From Tubiluchus corallicola (Eukaryota > Priapulida > Priapulimorpha > Priapulimorphida > Tubiluchidae), in assembly GCA_030141605.1 (NCBI GenBank), contig JAQGDQ010000444.1, positions 82,737-146,736 of the forward strand: a DNA stretch of 64,000 nt. Reading direction: 5' to 3'. The notes under the pieces are model-generated. The model ran no database searches. It was not told where the DNA came from and worked only from the letters and a program-made list of their open reading frames with translations. This document shows, piece after piece, positions 33,233 to 44,588 of this stretch (position 1 is the first letter of the stretch; each line of letters starts with the position of its first letter). Made by a program: the position numbers and the translations under genes.

Positions 33233-35197
33233 CATGATATAACGTCTTATACAACTGAAACTAATATTATAGAGATGACGTGTAATGTAATAAGACAAAG
33301 AATGAAAAAATAAATAAAAAATTGTGCTACATGTAACACCAATTAAACAACAAAATGCAACACTTTCAGCAATAAAAAATAAAACAGTAACGACTGATAG
33401 AGTCATTGCAGAGTATTTTAAATGTTACTTTGCTACCATTGCAGCTGGCATACTTTGCCTGTTGATAATCTCACTTTTTTCTGGAAATACGTAGTAATTC
33501 TGCTTCAGCTAGTTTTGCTAACAAGCAATGGTTTACCTTAAAATTGAGATTAAGTGGGCATTAAAAGGATCATTATTATTCTGTAAATGAGAAAATAACT
33601 ATTTGAAGTAATTTTTAAACAAATGAACTCACTAGTCTAGGTATCAACCGAGAATGCACAGCAAGTAATGCTTAATTTAACAAAACGGAACTAGCTAAGT
33701 TCCTGCGTATGCTGGTCTCACCTTATTGTATTGAAACCCCAAGGAAAAACTCTTACGTTTATAAGGACACATTTTACTTCATCTCCAATAATGGACTTAC
33801 TGAGTTTTTGTGAAAACAGGAATATTCATGACCATCAAATTCGCTTATCGAAACAGGAGTGACTAGTTATTTGTATAAAGGTCGCAGGTGGCGAAATGTA
33901 ACAGCAGCCTTTTTATCAATTTCTATTGGCTAATGCTAGAACTAATGAAACATCACATAGAAGCCACTTATCCTTACAAAAACAATGTGTTTTATTTCTT
34001 TAGCTAAAAATGGAAACCACTCAAAATAACACAAAGCTTTGTATTGATGAGTAGCAAACAAAACAATTAAAATCTATTCGATTTTTAGAGTTATGCTACT
34101 ATTTTTCCCCTTCGAGTGGGCATCTTTGGTTGGATTAGGAGCAGTTATTGCTTGGGAGAGTCACAACTTATTCTTTTATTAATATTTTCTACTTCCACAC
34201 ATAACCATGTTCTTAATTACTTGTCGTTTTTTCTATTTTCCTATGTTTCTTGCTTGCATTCACTTTATTCGCAATCATCAAGTTCATACAAGCCCTGCTT
34301 CCTGATTACTATGCAGCAAGGACAATGTTTCTATGATTTTCCTTTGTTTGTATAAGACTGGATTAGTAATTTTTACTGTATTGGATTAGAAGGCTATTTC
34401 CAGGTAGCCAGGTGAAGATAAATGTACCCTGAAGTAACTTTTTCAAAAGTGAGCGTAGCCTGGCCACGTGATGTGGGAAAATCTGTTAAAGGTAGTGAGT
34501 GTTGTGTCAATAACTGGAAAAGTGCAGGAGCTAGGACAACGAAACATAAATAGCTTGAAACTTGACTAACCGCTGAAACAATTGCATGACATACTGCAAC
34601 CTTGAATTAACTAGTCACAGTTAATAAATATTTGTCATTTTGTGCTATTGCCTCTAATGGATTCAAAATCACAGCAATGAGAGCGATTGATTTAGCGAAT
34701 GACGCCTGAGAGGTAAGCGCTAAGATATCTAAAGTGAACGCTAAGACAAACAAACAATAAGCAATTATATGAAAAGGTCAAGGTCGTTTTTCTCTTTTTC
34801 TTATATTCTTAAATTATGCAATAGAACTTCGAAAGTGTATACAAGTAATTAAGAATTATAAAGCTCACGCTCACAGCACTGATAGTCAGGGCTGGAATAG
34901 CGACACCACTTTTTGACCTTCGACCTCTGTTGGCCATGTCAGAAGACAATGAGGGCAAAATATTCAGTTTCTTATGCAGTCAGCAAGAATAGCCAACTAG
35001 TGTTTCAATTAACAATACTTAGAAAAAATAATGTTCTTATGTTGCTCTTGCATGGATATTAATATTAATCAGTTATAATTACAACATTTGCAGAATATCA
35101 GTGTTGGGCTTAGCCATGTCAAAAACTCATCTATCACAGTGCACATTTTCTATAAAATCATATTGTCAGAGGTGCAAAAATGACATAAGCAGCTTAC

Positions 35198-36911
35198 CTG
35201 TAAAATGGGCCCTGTTGTTTAAAAAAGATCCATAAGAAATATAAGAAGGAATGGGATCGATGATGCTATTCCATTCATCAGTCAAACAAGCCCATGAGAA
35301 AGAGGAGACATTCGGTGGTGGGTTGTGTTCTTCTGAAGAAGTTGGTGTTACTTCTAAAACAGTATAGGTATCATCACTGGCAGGTATGGATGGGAAAAGT
35401 AACCTTGCGCGAACTTGCTCCACGACTGCGTCGACGACAGATTGAACTGACGAAAAATAACGCTCCCATAGAATCCGACCATGACGTCTCAGTTTAAAAA
35501 TATTGTCATCAGTGATAGCAGCAAGAAAAAAGTTTAATTCTGAAATGCGACCAGGTGGTAAAAAGAGTATAGCCTTTTTCCAATTGACATGTTCGTCAAA
35601 AGGCAGCCTAACAGATCCCAGTATCACAGGGATAGAACCATATTTTAACGATTCTGATAAACGTTTACTTGTCAACGAAGCAGAAACAAGGTATTTATTG
35701 TCTGGAGAAATTATCAACGTAAATGTTGATCTCTTCAAGATGAGCGATCTAGCCTGTTCACTTTTGCATAAGTTCCATAGAAAATAAAAATTATCACTGT
35801 CCATAGGCTTAATTTTAGAGCGACAACGAAAGTCAAAATGAAAATTCACATGAGCAGACGACGCCATCTTTTTTAAAGCTTGAACAACAGCTTGAGTCTC
35901 TAAGTATGCTGTACTATTCCAGTTCTCTTTAGTTTCTGACGATTTTCTCAATGTGGTACCACCACTGTTTGAATACAGCCCTATGCATTCTCCACAAAAT
36001 GAAAGCAAGTACTTTCTTCTGGGAGGTAGCAAAGGAGGACGTCGGTTCCAGGTATCATCTGGATCAATTTCTTGCAAAGCTGGAACAATGACATCAAAAC
36101 CAGGCCTAAAAACATTGCTGTAAAAGGTAGAACGAGCAACCATAGCCCAATCAAGAACGCTTCCTAAATTATCGTAGATATGTTCGTCTGAGTCAGACAG
36201 GAAAAAAATAATGTGGTTCATACCAACTTGATTCCAATAACGCAAAGATTTAAGCTGCAACTGTAATTGGGTTCTTGTCGCATTTCCTAAAAAGGCAATA
36301 AAGATGCACGCTTTTTTTGGGTCCTTGGTAAAATAAGGGCTACGAGAGATGCCTGTAATGATCGATGATTTGAGATTATTACTCACGTGATGATAGACAA
36401 CATTTTGCTCTTCTAAGTAAACATAAATTAAAAATTTAGATGATAAGGCGCAGCGTGAATAATCAATGCACGTATAAGAATCACACTTTTTAAAAGATTT
36501 AGCGTAACTTCCAATTATAGCTGACTCGCTATTAGTAAACGAATTTCCACTGTTTGATAAAGATATATCATTTTCTAAATAGTTAGTTAATATTTTTTCA
36601 CGTTGCGCCCGTTCCTCTATTTCAACTTCACTAGCTTCAACTTCATTATCTAATGTGTTGAGGTATTGCTGGTCTCCAAGCTGTAGGTCCAATTCTGCAC
36701 TCTCAAGCAAATCAGTATTTCGTTTAAGCACACTCTTTTTTTTAGGTTCAACTAGCCAATCGCTGCCTAGAAAAATCATACAAATAATGAATAGGGTGAT
36801 AATAATGCTTAAAATTTTACTACTACCACGAAAACATATTTGATTCCAGGGCGAAATGTATTGCGACAAGAATGTCATTGTCGACAAGGTGCATTGCAAC
36901 CAGGGATGCAA
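35198..36911 (-). CDS. EXTL3: Exostosin-like 3 (EXTL3), coding exon 1
   Basis: EXTL3 is a Golgi/ER glycosyltransferase that adds the first alpha-GlcNAc to the tetrasaccharide linker and so commits it to heparan sulfate. This exon encodes residues 1-571 plus one base of 572. It shows a signal anchor at about 33-50 (ILSIIITLFIICMIF) and an acidic, helix-prone stem (66-115). The Cys block KKCDSYTCIDYSRC (141-154) precedes the exostosin (GT47) domain, about 155-500 (KFLIYVYLEE, KKACIFIAFLG, RYWNQVGMNHIIF, RKYLLSFCGE, SLKYGSIPVILG). It ends at aca g|gtaagc. Joined to exons 2-6 it gives 821 residues; human EXTL3 has 919. The start is the first in-frame ATG; Met12 is an alternative. Confidence 0.93.
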
Positions 36912-37660
36912 TACAGTTAACGAACAGCAGTATTAAACATCGATACTCGTTTGTTTAACACCATCCACGACCAGTTACGCTAGCGCATTCAAGAATGCCC
37001 TTTTTTCTAATTGGCTATGAACGCACTTTTCTAGGTATACAAGAAATAGCTTAACTCAAGTTGGTGTGTTTTTGTAATTATTTTACAGCATTCGTAGATA
37101 GGCTTATCTCTTACAATATGTATCTCATTGCTACGAATTTTACAAATTATAATTATGAGGAAGCTGCACAGACTATAATTTTTGTGTATTAAGATAACAG
37201 GTTTACTATACAACTACAGGATATACACTATTTCGAGCAAACAATTTTGGTACATTGACTTTGGTACATTTGGTACATAAAAAGTAGCTAAATGATTAAA
37301 AAATTTGCTGACGGTATCACATTTAGATTTTGATGTGGTACAATATGTGTTTCAAATTTCTGGTTTTGAAAAAATGTTGATGTAAAGCAGCTTCTGGTGG
37401 TAAAACAATTTCTCAATTTTAAATACTAGTCTGTTGTTTCAATGTGAAGTTTGCATACAGATCTTTGTGTGACCAATTGCGTAACAAACTAACTGCGGTT
37501 TAACTAATGTCCTTTTAAATAACAATTATTATGAATGCTGGCGATGTATTACTCATTGCCGCATCTGTACCGGTACCGTAACTTATAGTGTTGGACCATT
37601 TTACTTTCGAATAGAATGTTGAAAGTTCTCAATGCACCTAAAAACAAGTGTATCTAAAAT
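36912..37660. other. EXTL3 5' flank
   Basis: Upstream of the EXTL3 start codon on the - strand, presumably 5' UTR and promoter. I see no TATA box in a convincing place and no other feature. Confidence 0.4.
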
Positions 37661-37661
37661 G

Positions 37662-37958
37662 CTATCGCTGTTTCCCGCTGGAGACCTTGCACCTCTTCAG
37701 GAGCCTTTTTCGTGTGCTTAGGGTCCCCCGTTCAGGTCTCTGAGCACCCCCTGGGAGTAACAACTGATAAACTGGGCTTTCGTTTTCTTCTTTCGTTTCT
37801 GCATCAACATAATCTACTTCCATGGGCGTCTCTGCCCTCATTTGATGTGCTACGTGCCTACGGCACGCGGTGGCCATTTGATTTCGGAAGTCGCTCTCCT
37901 TCGTACCAGCGTATTCCAAGCTATATGGGCTAATGACTTCCTGACTCTCAAAGTTCAT
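37662..37958 (-). CDS. Unrecognised small ORF (98 codons)
   Basis: An ATG-to-stop frame with coding-like composition, GC-richer than the surroundings. Notable parts are MNFESQEVISPYSLEYAG, an acidic middle (PMEVDYVDAETKEENE) and a basic C-terminus (STRKRLLKRCKVSSGKQR). It lies ~750 bp upstream of the EXTL3 start on the same strand. I recognise no domain. It could be a small nuclear-type protein, a terminal exon or chance. Confidence 0.3.
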   Translation of the reverse strand: MNFESQEVISPYSLEYAGTKESDFRNQMATACRRHVAHQMRAETPMEVDYVDAETKEENESPVYQLLLPGGAQRPERGTLSTRKRLLKRCKVSSGKQR

Positions 37959-40660
37959 TTATGTTACAGGTGTACCGCATTTATTTAATATTTCAATTCT
38001 CTACAATCTATCAACCTCTGATTCTTAACACATTAAATTCAAAGTACAAGCTGAGTGAGTCATTATGGTCGAACAGCATAAACTTCGTTCACGATCTTAT
38101 CTTTTACAATTAATCTGGTTCCAAATTCTTATCAATCAATTTCCTAATTAATTTCTTATTTTAAAATAAATTCATAACAATGCAAAGAAAATTTATCTCT
38201 ACTCAAAAGAGATCTTTTTATTAGAAATTTAATTAACAGTCCCAAAAGTAGCTGTGGTGCTTTTATAGAAAGTTCTAATCATTAGCTTTTCGAAAGCTCA
38301 AAATATTGCAGAGCAGCATTATTAGACGAAATCCTCAACCACCACATTACACGCGAATCATTGCAAAATTATAGTCATGCAGTTCTATACAGAAATGTAT
38401 TGGACAAATTGAAAACTTGTCATCAATCTTGCTTTATTTAACACAATTTATTGTAAATATTTAAGAAATCAACGTCTCACTTTGCAGTCCAATAGAAATT
38501 TACCATTAGGTGATTAATCAGCAACTTACTTTATAAATGTATGTTAACATTAATATTGTATTTAATGTTGTCTTTACAAATTAACATGAAAACTGTTCAT
38601 GCATAGAAGTTTAACGCATTTTCTCCAAATTGTATTTGAGCCACTTATTTAATCTAATGAAGCGTTAGATTAGTTGTGATGCCCTTCATTCTTTTATTAG
38701 TGCCTTGTACTTAACATTTGCACAGAGGAGTATCGGACATAGTCTGTATTGAAAATTCACTTGAAATAAATGAAGTTTGCACTAAACTAAAACAAGTGTA
38801 CGTATTTTCTATTATGTTCGTTCAAGTTTTACATGTGCGCTCTGCATATACCAAATTGCTGCTTCCCCGTGATTTTAATTATTATTGCTATTTGCTTCTG
38901 GTAATAAAGAGTTGTTTGATTTGTAATTACGTTCTGTTGAAAAGCTGCAGATCAGCTCTGTCATCATGTCGCACTAACTTGGTAGCACTAACTGGTTTCT
39001 AACTCTTCTTGGGTCGCTTATTGTGCATTGTGATTGTTTGTTCTGTGATTGTGAGATTCTTATCTGCCTATTGGTATGCCAGGATTCTGATCTTATGTTA
39101 TCGTTGCCATTTATTTAGCCAATATTTTTTGTGTAGCTGCACAGTGTACAAGTAGCCAACTAGCGTTTTGATATCTTGGAAATAATTTTATTTGCTTTTT
39201 GGTACCAGTTTGTGTTTTTGCTAATGGTTTAACGCTTTTTATTTATCATATTTAATAATCATTATACAGTTGTGTTTATCGTGTTCCAAACGTTATTCTT
39301 ACGTATCGACAAAATCGGGTTACTAGTAATCCATAAAGTCTGGCCAATAAGACTTACCCCATTTAGTCCCTTCATTAGCAAGACGCTCTTCGTTAAGTTT
39401 TTATTATGGCATATTTTAGCGAATTTTTTCAGAAAAAGTAAAAATCTGTGAACTGAAGCATGTAATAGAAGTGTGCATGTACACAGTGCCTCAGTATTGT
39501 ATTAAAGATAAAGTGGATAGAATATGTAAATTGCAGTTTTTATTGTCTAATCCAGGTGTGTTGGTCTTACTGTACTGAAAACAGTTGTTTGTGATGAAAT
39601 AAGTTTACTCCACGTAGTTCATAAACTACGACGTACAAAGATTTCTTGAAATGACAAAACAGGAAAGATCGTGATTACAAAATTTAATGTACATCACAGT
39701 TTTCTCAAAACGTGTACTACACATGTGTACTAAACACACAAACATTTTTACAAATATTACATGATGTTAAGTTACTAATTATTACCTTTGTTTCACGCCA
39801 TCATCAGACCTAAGTTTTAAGGCCACCTTCTTGAACTGAAGTAATAAAATTGCAGGAAAGTGAAAAACAATATAGTTGAATGTACGTTACATAGCTAATT
39901 TAACCAAAAACCGATCATTAAAAGCAAATAAAGCAGTAATAAAAACATTTAAAATAAAAAACCCAAAATTCAATATTCGGACAAACAACATTCAGAATTT
40001 ACCAAAAATATCTGGATAGGTAAGCAAACATGACAAATATTAATATTCAGTTCTAAAAGACAAAGTTACTGAGCAGAAAACAGTTAATTAACTAATATAA
40101 CTCTGTTCGTAAAAAGCTTTAAGCTTTGAACTTTTAAACATGTGTATATTGTTCCTGATTTTTATTTCCTAATTGGGAAGATTTCCATACCTTAGCCACC
40201 CCCACCCGTATTTTAGATGTGCTGATATTACCAGATATCCTATCACACGAGTTTTCGCACATTATCCTGCGCACATCAAGCACAGACATAACAACAAATA
40301 AAATTCATGCATAACGAAACGGCGTAATGACGTGTCTATTTGCTAGTCAACTGTCATTTCCATTGCAATACCTACATGTTTGTCGGCATCATTTTAGTGT
40401 TATTTCTTTATCAGTGACAATGAGATATACAAGAGACCTGACAGCCGATGGTTAAAACATGACAATGAGCAAAAAAGCATTTTTGTTAACATTTTTTATT
40501 TGTTTATTCTGTACCGAGGAAATATATTTCTAGGAAAGTCTAGTTTATTAAAAAGAAGGTTCGGAAAACATTATACTGTAATTAATAGTGCGTGGCAGCT
40601 AAAATTTTATCCGTGATTATCCCATCCATGTATGTACATTTGAGAACTCTTTCCGCAAAA
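37959..40660. other. Intergenic, nothing recognised
   Basis: AT-rich with scattered short open frames of biased composition. I found no repeat shared with the rest of the window and no gene. Confidence 0.45.
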
Positions 40661-40689
40661 AAATGAAAGGTGGTGACCTCAGCAAGCAA

Positions 40690-41250
40690 CTCATATTTGC
40701 CATAACCATCATTGTTATCATCGTCATAATTATTATCATTATCACTAGCGTCAGCGTTGTCATCATCAATATTATTGCCATTAATTACTGTAATCATCCA
40801 TCGACAATTACTGGCACAACAGCAACAACATTGGTGATGGCCATGATAATTATGATATTCACTGCTAACCATATTAGCAGCAGCAACAACAACAACGTCA
40901 GCGACAACATAACGACAAATGTAACATTGATAACAACAACGATGATGATGAAGCTGATGATAATGCTGATGGTGGTGATGTTGATGATGATGATGATGAT
41001 GATGATGATGACGACGATGATGAGAACAAGAAAAGCAGCAAACAAGAGCTAATATACTACAAGAAAAGAAATACAACAATGTCAGCAACAACAACAATAG
41101 CAACAACAGCAGCAACAACAAAGGGCCAAAAATAACAATGGTGACATGACGAAAGCAATAGTGGTGATGATGATGATGGTGGTGGTGGTGGTGTTGGTAG
41201 AGCTGGTGATAGTAACCGCAACAAAAGAGCGAGCTAGAAACAAACAACAA
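40690..41250. repeat. Trinucleotide-rich low-complexity tract
   Basis: Interrupted runs of CAT/ATG, CAA and ATT triplets, with the purest part (gat)n at 40978-41020. It yields long but artefactual His-, Leu- or Ile-rich frames on both strands. Confidence 0.9.
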
Positions 41251-41694
41251 CAACAATGACAAATTATATTCACAGTAGCAAAATTACCAGCACAAAAACT
41301 TACCTATAAAAAGCTTACTAGAACCAAACTTACGAACACCCATGGCACACGTGTGTTACACGTGGACAAAAAATTCAATAGTTTTCCCTTCCATCTACTG
41401 GCTTTTCTCCATTAATTTGAAAACTGGTGACGAGTTGATTTTTATTCAGTTTATTCAGTTTATTCAGTAATTCAGTTTATTGGTAGAGGGATGTCCAGGT
41501 CTTGTACAATTTATAAAAATTGAGCCAACGATAGGAGTCAGAGGCCACAAAAACAAAAAGGGGAATAAAAAATAGAAGCAAAAAAAATAGGTATCTCTAA
41601 TCAGCATCTTAGCAGCTGGAAAAAAGAGTAACATCGTGCAACCTTACACGGTATACTAACACTGAATTGAGGCCAATTTGGGGACTAACAAAGA
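41251..41694. other. Intergenic; short ttattcagt duplication
   Basis: Nothing coding is recognised. The 10 bp word tttattcagt occurs several times in a row at about 41442-41482. Confidence 0.5.
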
Positions 41695-42060
41695 GCGATA
41701 TATTTTTATCTTCTACGCCACAGTCTAGGAAGTAGCAAGAAAAAACAAAGAAAAACCAAACTGTAATGAAAAGTTAAAAAGAGCTCCGTGCAAATTTTAT
41801 CAACGTGCGCCATTTTGCAACGTCTGTGTGTTCCAGTAAGTAGCGTACTCTACTGGCATTGTTTTGTAATTTTTCTTTCTATTTCGAAACGCGGCACAAC
41901 CAGCAAAGCAGGGAACATACAATGATTTGAGGCTTCGTACTGTACGAAAAAGTACTGTGTGAATATTATTAATTAGTTGGTTAGCTAAGCTAGTCATTAG
42001 TCATTCATTTAGTTTTAGCTTTGGAGTATGACAAGCTTCGTGGTATGGCAGGTTTGGCGG
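41695..42060 (+). repeat. Repeat E, copy 1
   Basis: It matches 46835-47190 in the same orientation over ~360 bp, with indels. Shared words are 'gccacagtctaggaag', 'gtgcgccattttgcaacgtc', 'gcggcacaacc', 'aagctag' and 'ggtatggcaggtttggc'. No coding frame is conserved. Confidence 0.8.
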
Positions 42061-42359
42061 TATTATTTCTTCTAGTTTACTATTTAAACAAAGTATTGCA
42101 TGAGTTCATAGTTCAAGTATCATCATTGGTCATTATATTTGAACTGAGAATCATTTGACACTATACAAGCTAGCAGGTATCCTAGCAGCCTGAGTGTTTT
42201 GTCCAGTTTGTCTGCCTACATGTTGTAACCCAATAAAAATGATGAACACTTTGATACATGTTGAGTCCTTTATTGTCAAAAAAAATGAAGAAGTGAAGCC
42301 GGTGAAGAGGGTGGGGGAGGTTTCAACATAAATTGCAGTCTGAAATAAAAGTAAAACAA

Positions 42360-42460
42360 GTTGAAACCCAGTAAATGGTATGCAAATATATTGTACAGTA
42401 AACAGTCTAAGAAATAGGTAAATTAATTTTACAGCCAAAAGATGGCAGCACCTCCCCAAG
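42360..42460 (+). repeat. 101 bp inverted repeat, left arm
   Basis: It begins 'gttgaaacccagtaaatgg' and ends 'agcacctccccaag'. The reverse complement of 44488-44588 differs at only about 6 of 101 positions with no indel. The arms enclose ~2.0 kb. Confidence 0.9.
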
Positions 42461-43640
42461 AACTACAGACGTTCATTGTTGGTCTGACCAGTAGGCATGT
42501 TCCAGCATACCTGTAGTTAAGGTATTCGTCTGGAAAGGCTGGTACACGATCTGTGGTGTAACTTCTTTACCGTGGAGAGCTGAGTTAAGTGTTGTTTTGG
42601 CCAAAAGGACAGTGTTCCTGTTGTACAGCCTGTCTTTCTCGGTCTAGTTGCTGTTGCATGGTTTGAAGATCTGGTCAAGCCACAGAGGTGTGATGTTATT
42701 CCATTCCAGTCAGCTTTTGGTACGTTGGTGTTGTAGACTACAAGAGGGTTGCTGGAAGGTGTTGATTAGGTGTCGTCATCTGCATTGTTATGGCTCATGG
42801 AGGATTGTCATGTTGCCGGTGTCAGCGTTGTCATAGTGGGACGATCGTCAAGTTGTGCACAACATCGTCATGAACATTCAGGTAAGTTATGCGCATTCAT
42901 TTTCCTATCCTCATCTTTCCTTGGGGGTTTTCACAGCAAGCCACTAGTAGTAATTCTTGAGCTCTTATTGTTGACTTGTTGTTGTACTCTTCTTTTGTAA
43001 TAATTATAGCTTTAAAATTTATGTTTAATCTTGATTTGTTTTTAACTAAACAGCTTTTAAAAACAGCAGACGAACCCGAGAAAATACAAGTAGTATATTT
43101 TCCTGATCATTATATAAAAATTATGATTGCAATAGCCCTCAAAACGTTACAATAGTGGCAGTAGTTATTTTGTTTTTAAACCAAATAACCCTCGGCACGT
43201 TACAATCATCAAATTGTTTCCTAAACAGTACACTGAGGTTTGATTTTTCATTAAATTTTGTTTCTTTCTTCGTTAATTGTACGTTTTGCCTAAGTTTTGT
43301 TTACTATATTTTTTACCTTACTGTAGCAAGGCCAGTGCAAAATTAGAAATAACAAAATTTGATACAAGTTCTGTCAGACAGGTCTTTGGTCTTTCAACAT
43401 CAAAAGTCGCTTACAAATAAAGGCATCTACGGAAAGTAATTCAACTGCAAACTATTGCAACTTTTGGTCTATTTTTGGGAATGAACAATCCTAGTAACGG
43501 GTTATGTATGAAAACGAGTGTTTTTATTTTTTGCAACTAATTATTGCCCAATTGTTACATTTCATGTCGTAGTCTAGACGTCATAGATGCGTTTTACCAG
43601 AATGCAAATTTGGGTGACAAACGTATTTGTTAACGAAAAT
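42461..43640. other. Interior of the 101 bp inverted-repeat pair, left part
   Basis: There is no recognisable transposase or other protein frame. If the inverted repeats are transposon ends, the interior is non-coding or too decayed to read. Confidence 0.4.
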
Positions 43641-43644
43641 CAGC

Positions 43645-44300
43645 TGTAGCTCTGTGACGTCCGTGACGTCAGTCTGGAATATAAGATCTACCGAGCAGCA
43701 TTGCAACCCGTTCTAATATAGTTGAACTGTATTCTAGTATGATTTTGTGTATGTCCCATACTTAGGCTGCATTAATAGCTTAAGTTAGCTAATTACTTAT
43801 GTTAATTGAATGAGTCATTAGTTAATTACCCATTAAGCGAATTTATCTACTACAGTAAAGCAAGTTGTGACTGTACATATATGAGCATGCACCTAGTTAG
43901 CTCTGGGAAGGGTCCCACCTCATACCTGTCCTAGATCTCCTTTACAAGAAAGTAAGTGATTGGTCATACGCTCAACTGAACAGGCTATCGGGCCAATGAA
44001 TCGTCGTGTTAAAGGACAAGGTCATCCAGTTTTGCCTGTTCTAGAAATTGAAACCAGGTACAACACAGTGTGTCGAACGTGCTAGGCCAGTGAAGTCGTC
44101 GAATATGGCTTCTGACGAATATTTATTAACAATTGAAGTCGAGACTTAATTACTGTGGCGACAGAAAGTGATTAAAGGGCACTGACGCACCAAATGGTTA
44201 GGTGTTCGAGCCGTGAGGCGAAAACACCAATAAACTGGCTATCACTCGTTATTTGACGTACTGCTGTAAACGGAAATTCAGGAGATCTGGTGCAGAAACA
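43645..44300 (+). other. LTR-like stretch with CRE motifs and a TATA box
   Basis: Tandem 'gtgacgtccgtgacgtcagt' (43647-43667) is followed within ~15 bp by 'aatataagat' (43678). An aataaa sits at 44230, and then 'tggtgcagaaac' (44289-44300) begins like a primer-binding site. The order resembles U3-R-U5-PBS, but no second copy and no coding region support it. Confidence 0.25.
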
Positions 44301-44487
44301 ACCAGGTGATGACCAGACGTTGTATCAATGGTGGTTCCACCAGCTCCACAGGTCAGGACTTCACTGCACTCCACTAGGATTGTAAAAGTAACTGTATTGT
44401 TTAGGAAACAATTTGATAATATATTTTTTGTTATACAGTTGTGTCATAATGAATGTTTTTTTAGACTTGGAATTAACAGAAACTTGT

Positions 44488-44588
44488 CTTGGGGAGGTGC
44501 TGCCATCTTTTGGCTGTAAAATTAATTTACCTGTCTCTTAAACTGTTTACTGTACAATCTATTTACATACCATTTACTGGGTTTCAAC
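44488..44588 (-). repeat. 101 bp inverted repeat, right arm
   Basis: Reverse complement of 42360-42460 at about 94 percent identity and the same length. A weakly similar fragment ('gctgccatctgttggct') is present near 52160. Confidence 0.9.

Larger units (their letters stand above)
30318..35197 (-). other. EXTL3 intron 1
   Basis: The intron is 4,880 bp with donor gtaagc and acceptor ttaattttag. It contains two copies of repeat C, each continuing into a fragment of repeat B. A CA-rich simple tract is at 32380-32470. The stretch 33235-35197 shows nothing recognisable. Confidence 0.8.

Noticed and set aside
40582-41262. Long His/Leu-rich frame on - and Ile/Met-rich frame on +
   Set aside because: Both come from trinucleotide-rich low-complexity DNA. 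Open frames in several phases with homopolymeric residues are expected there.
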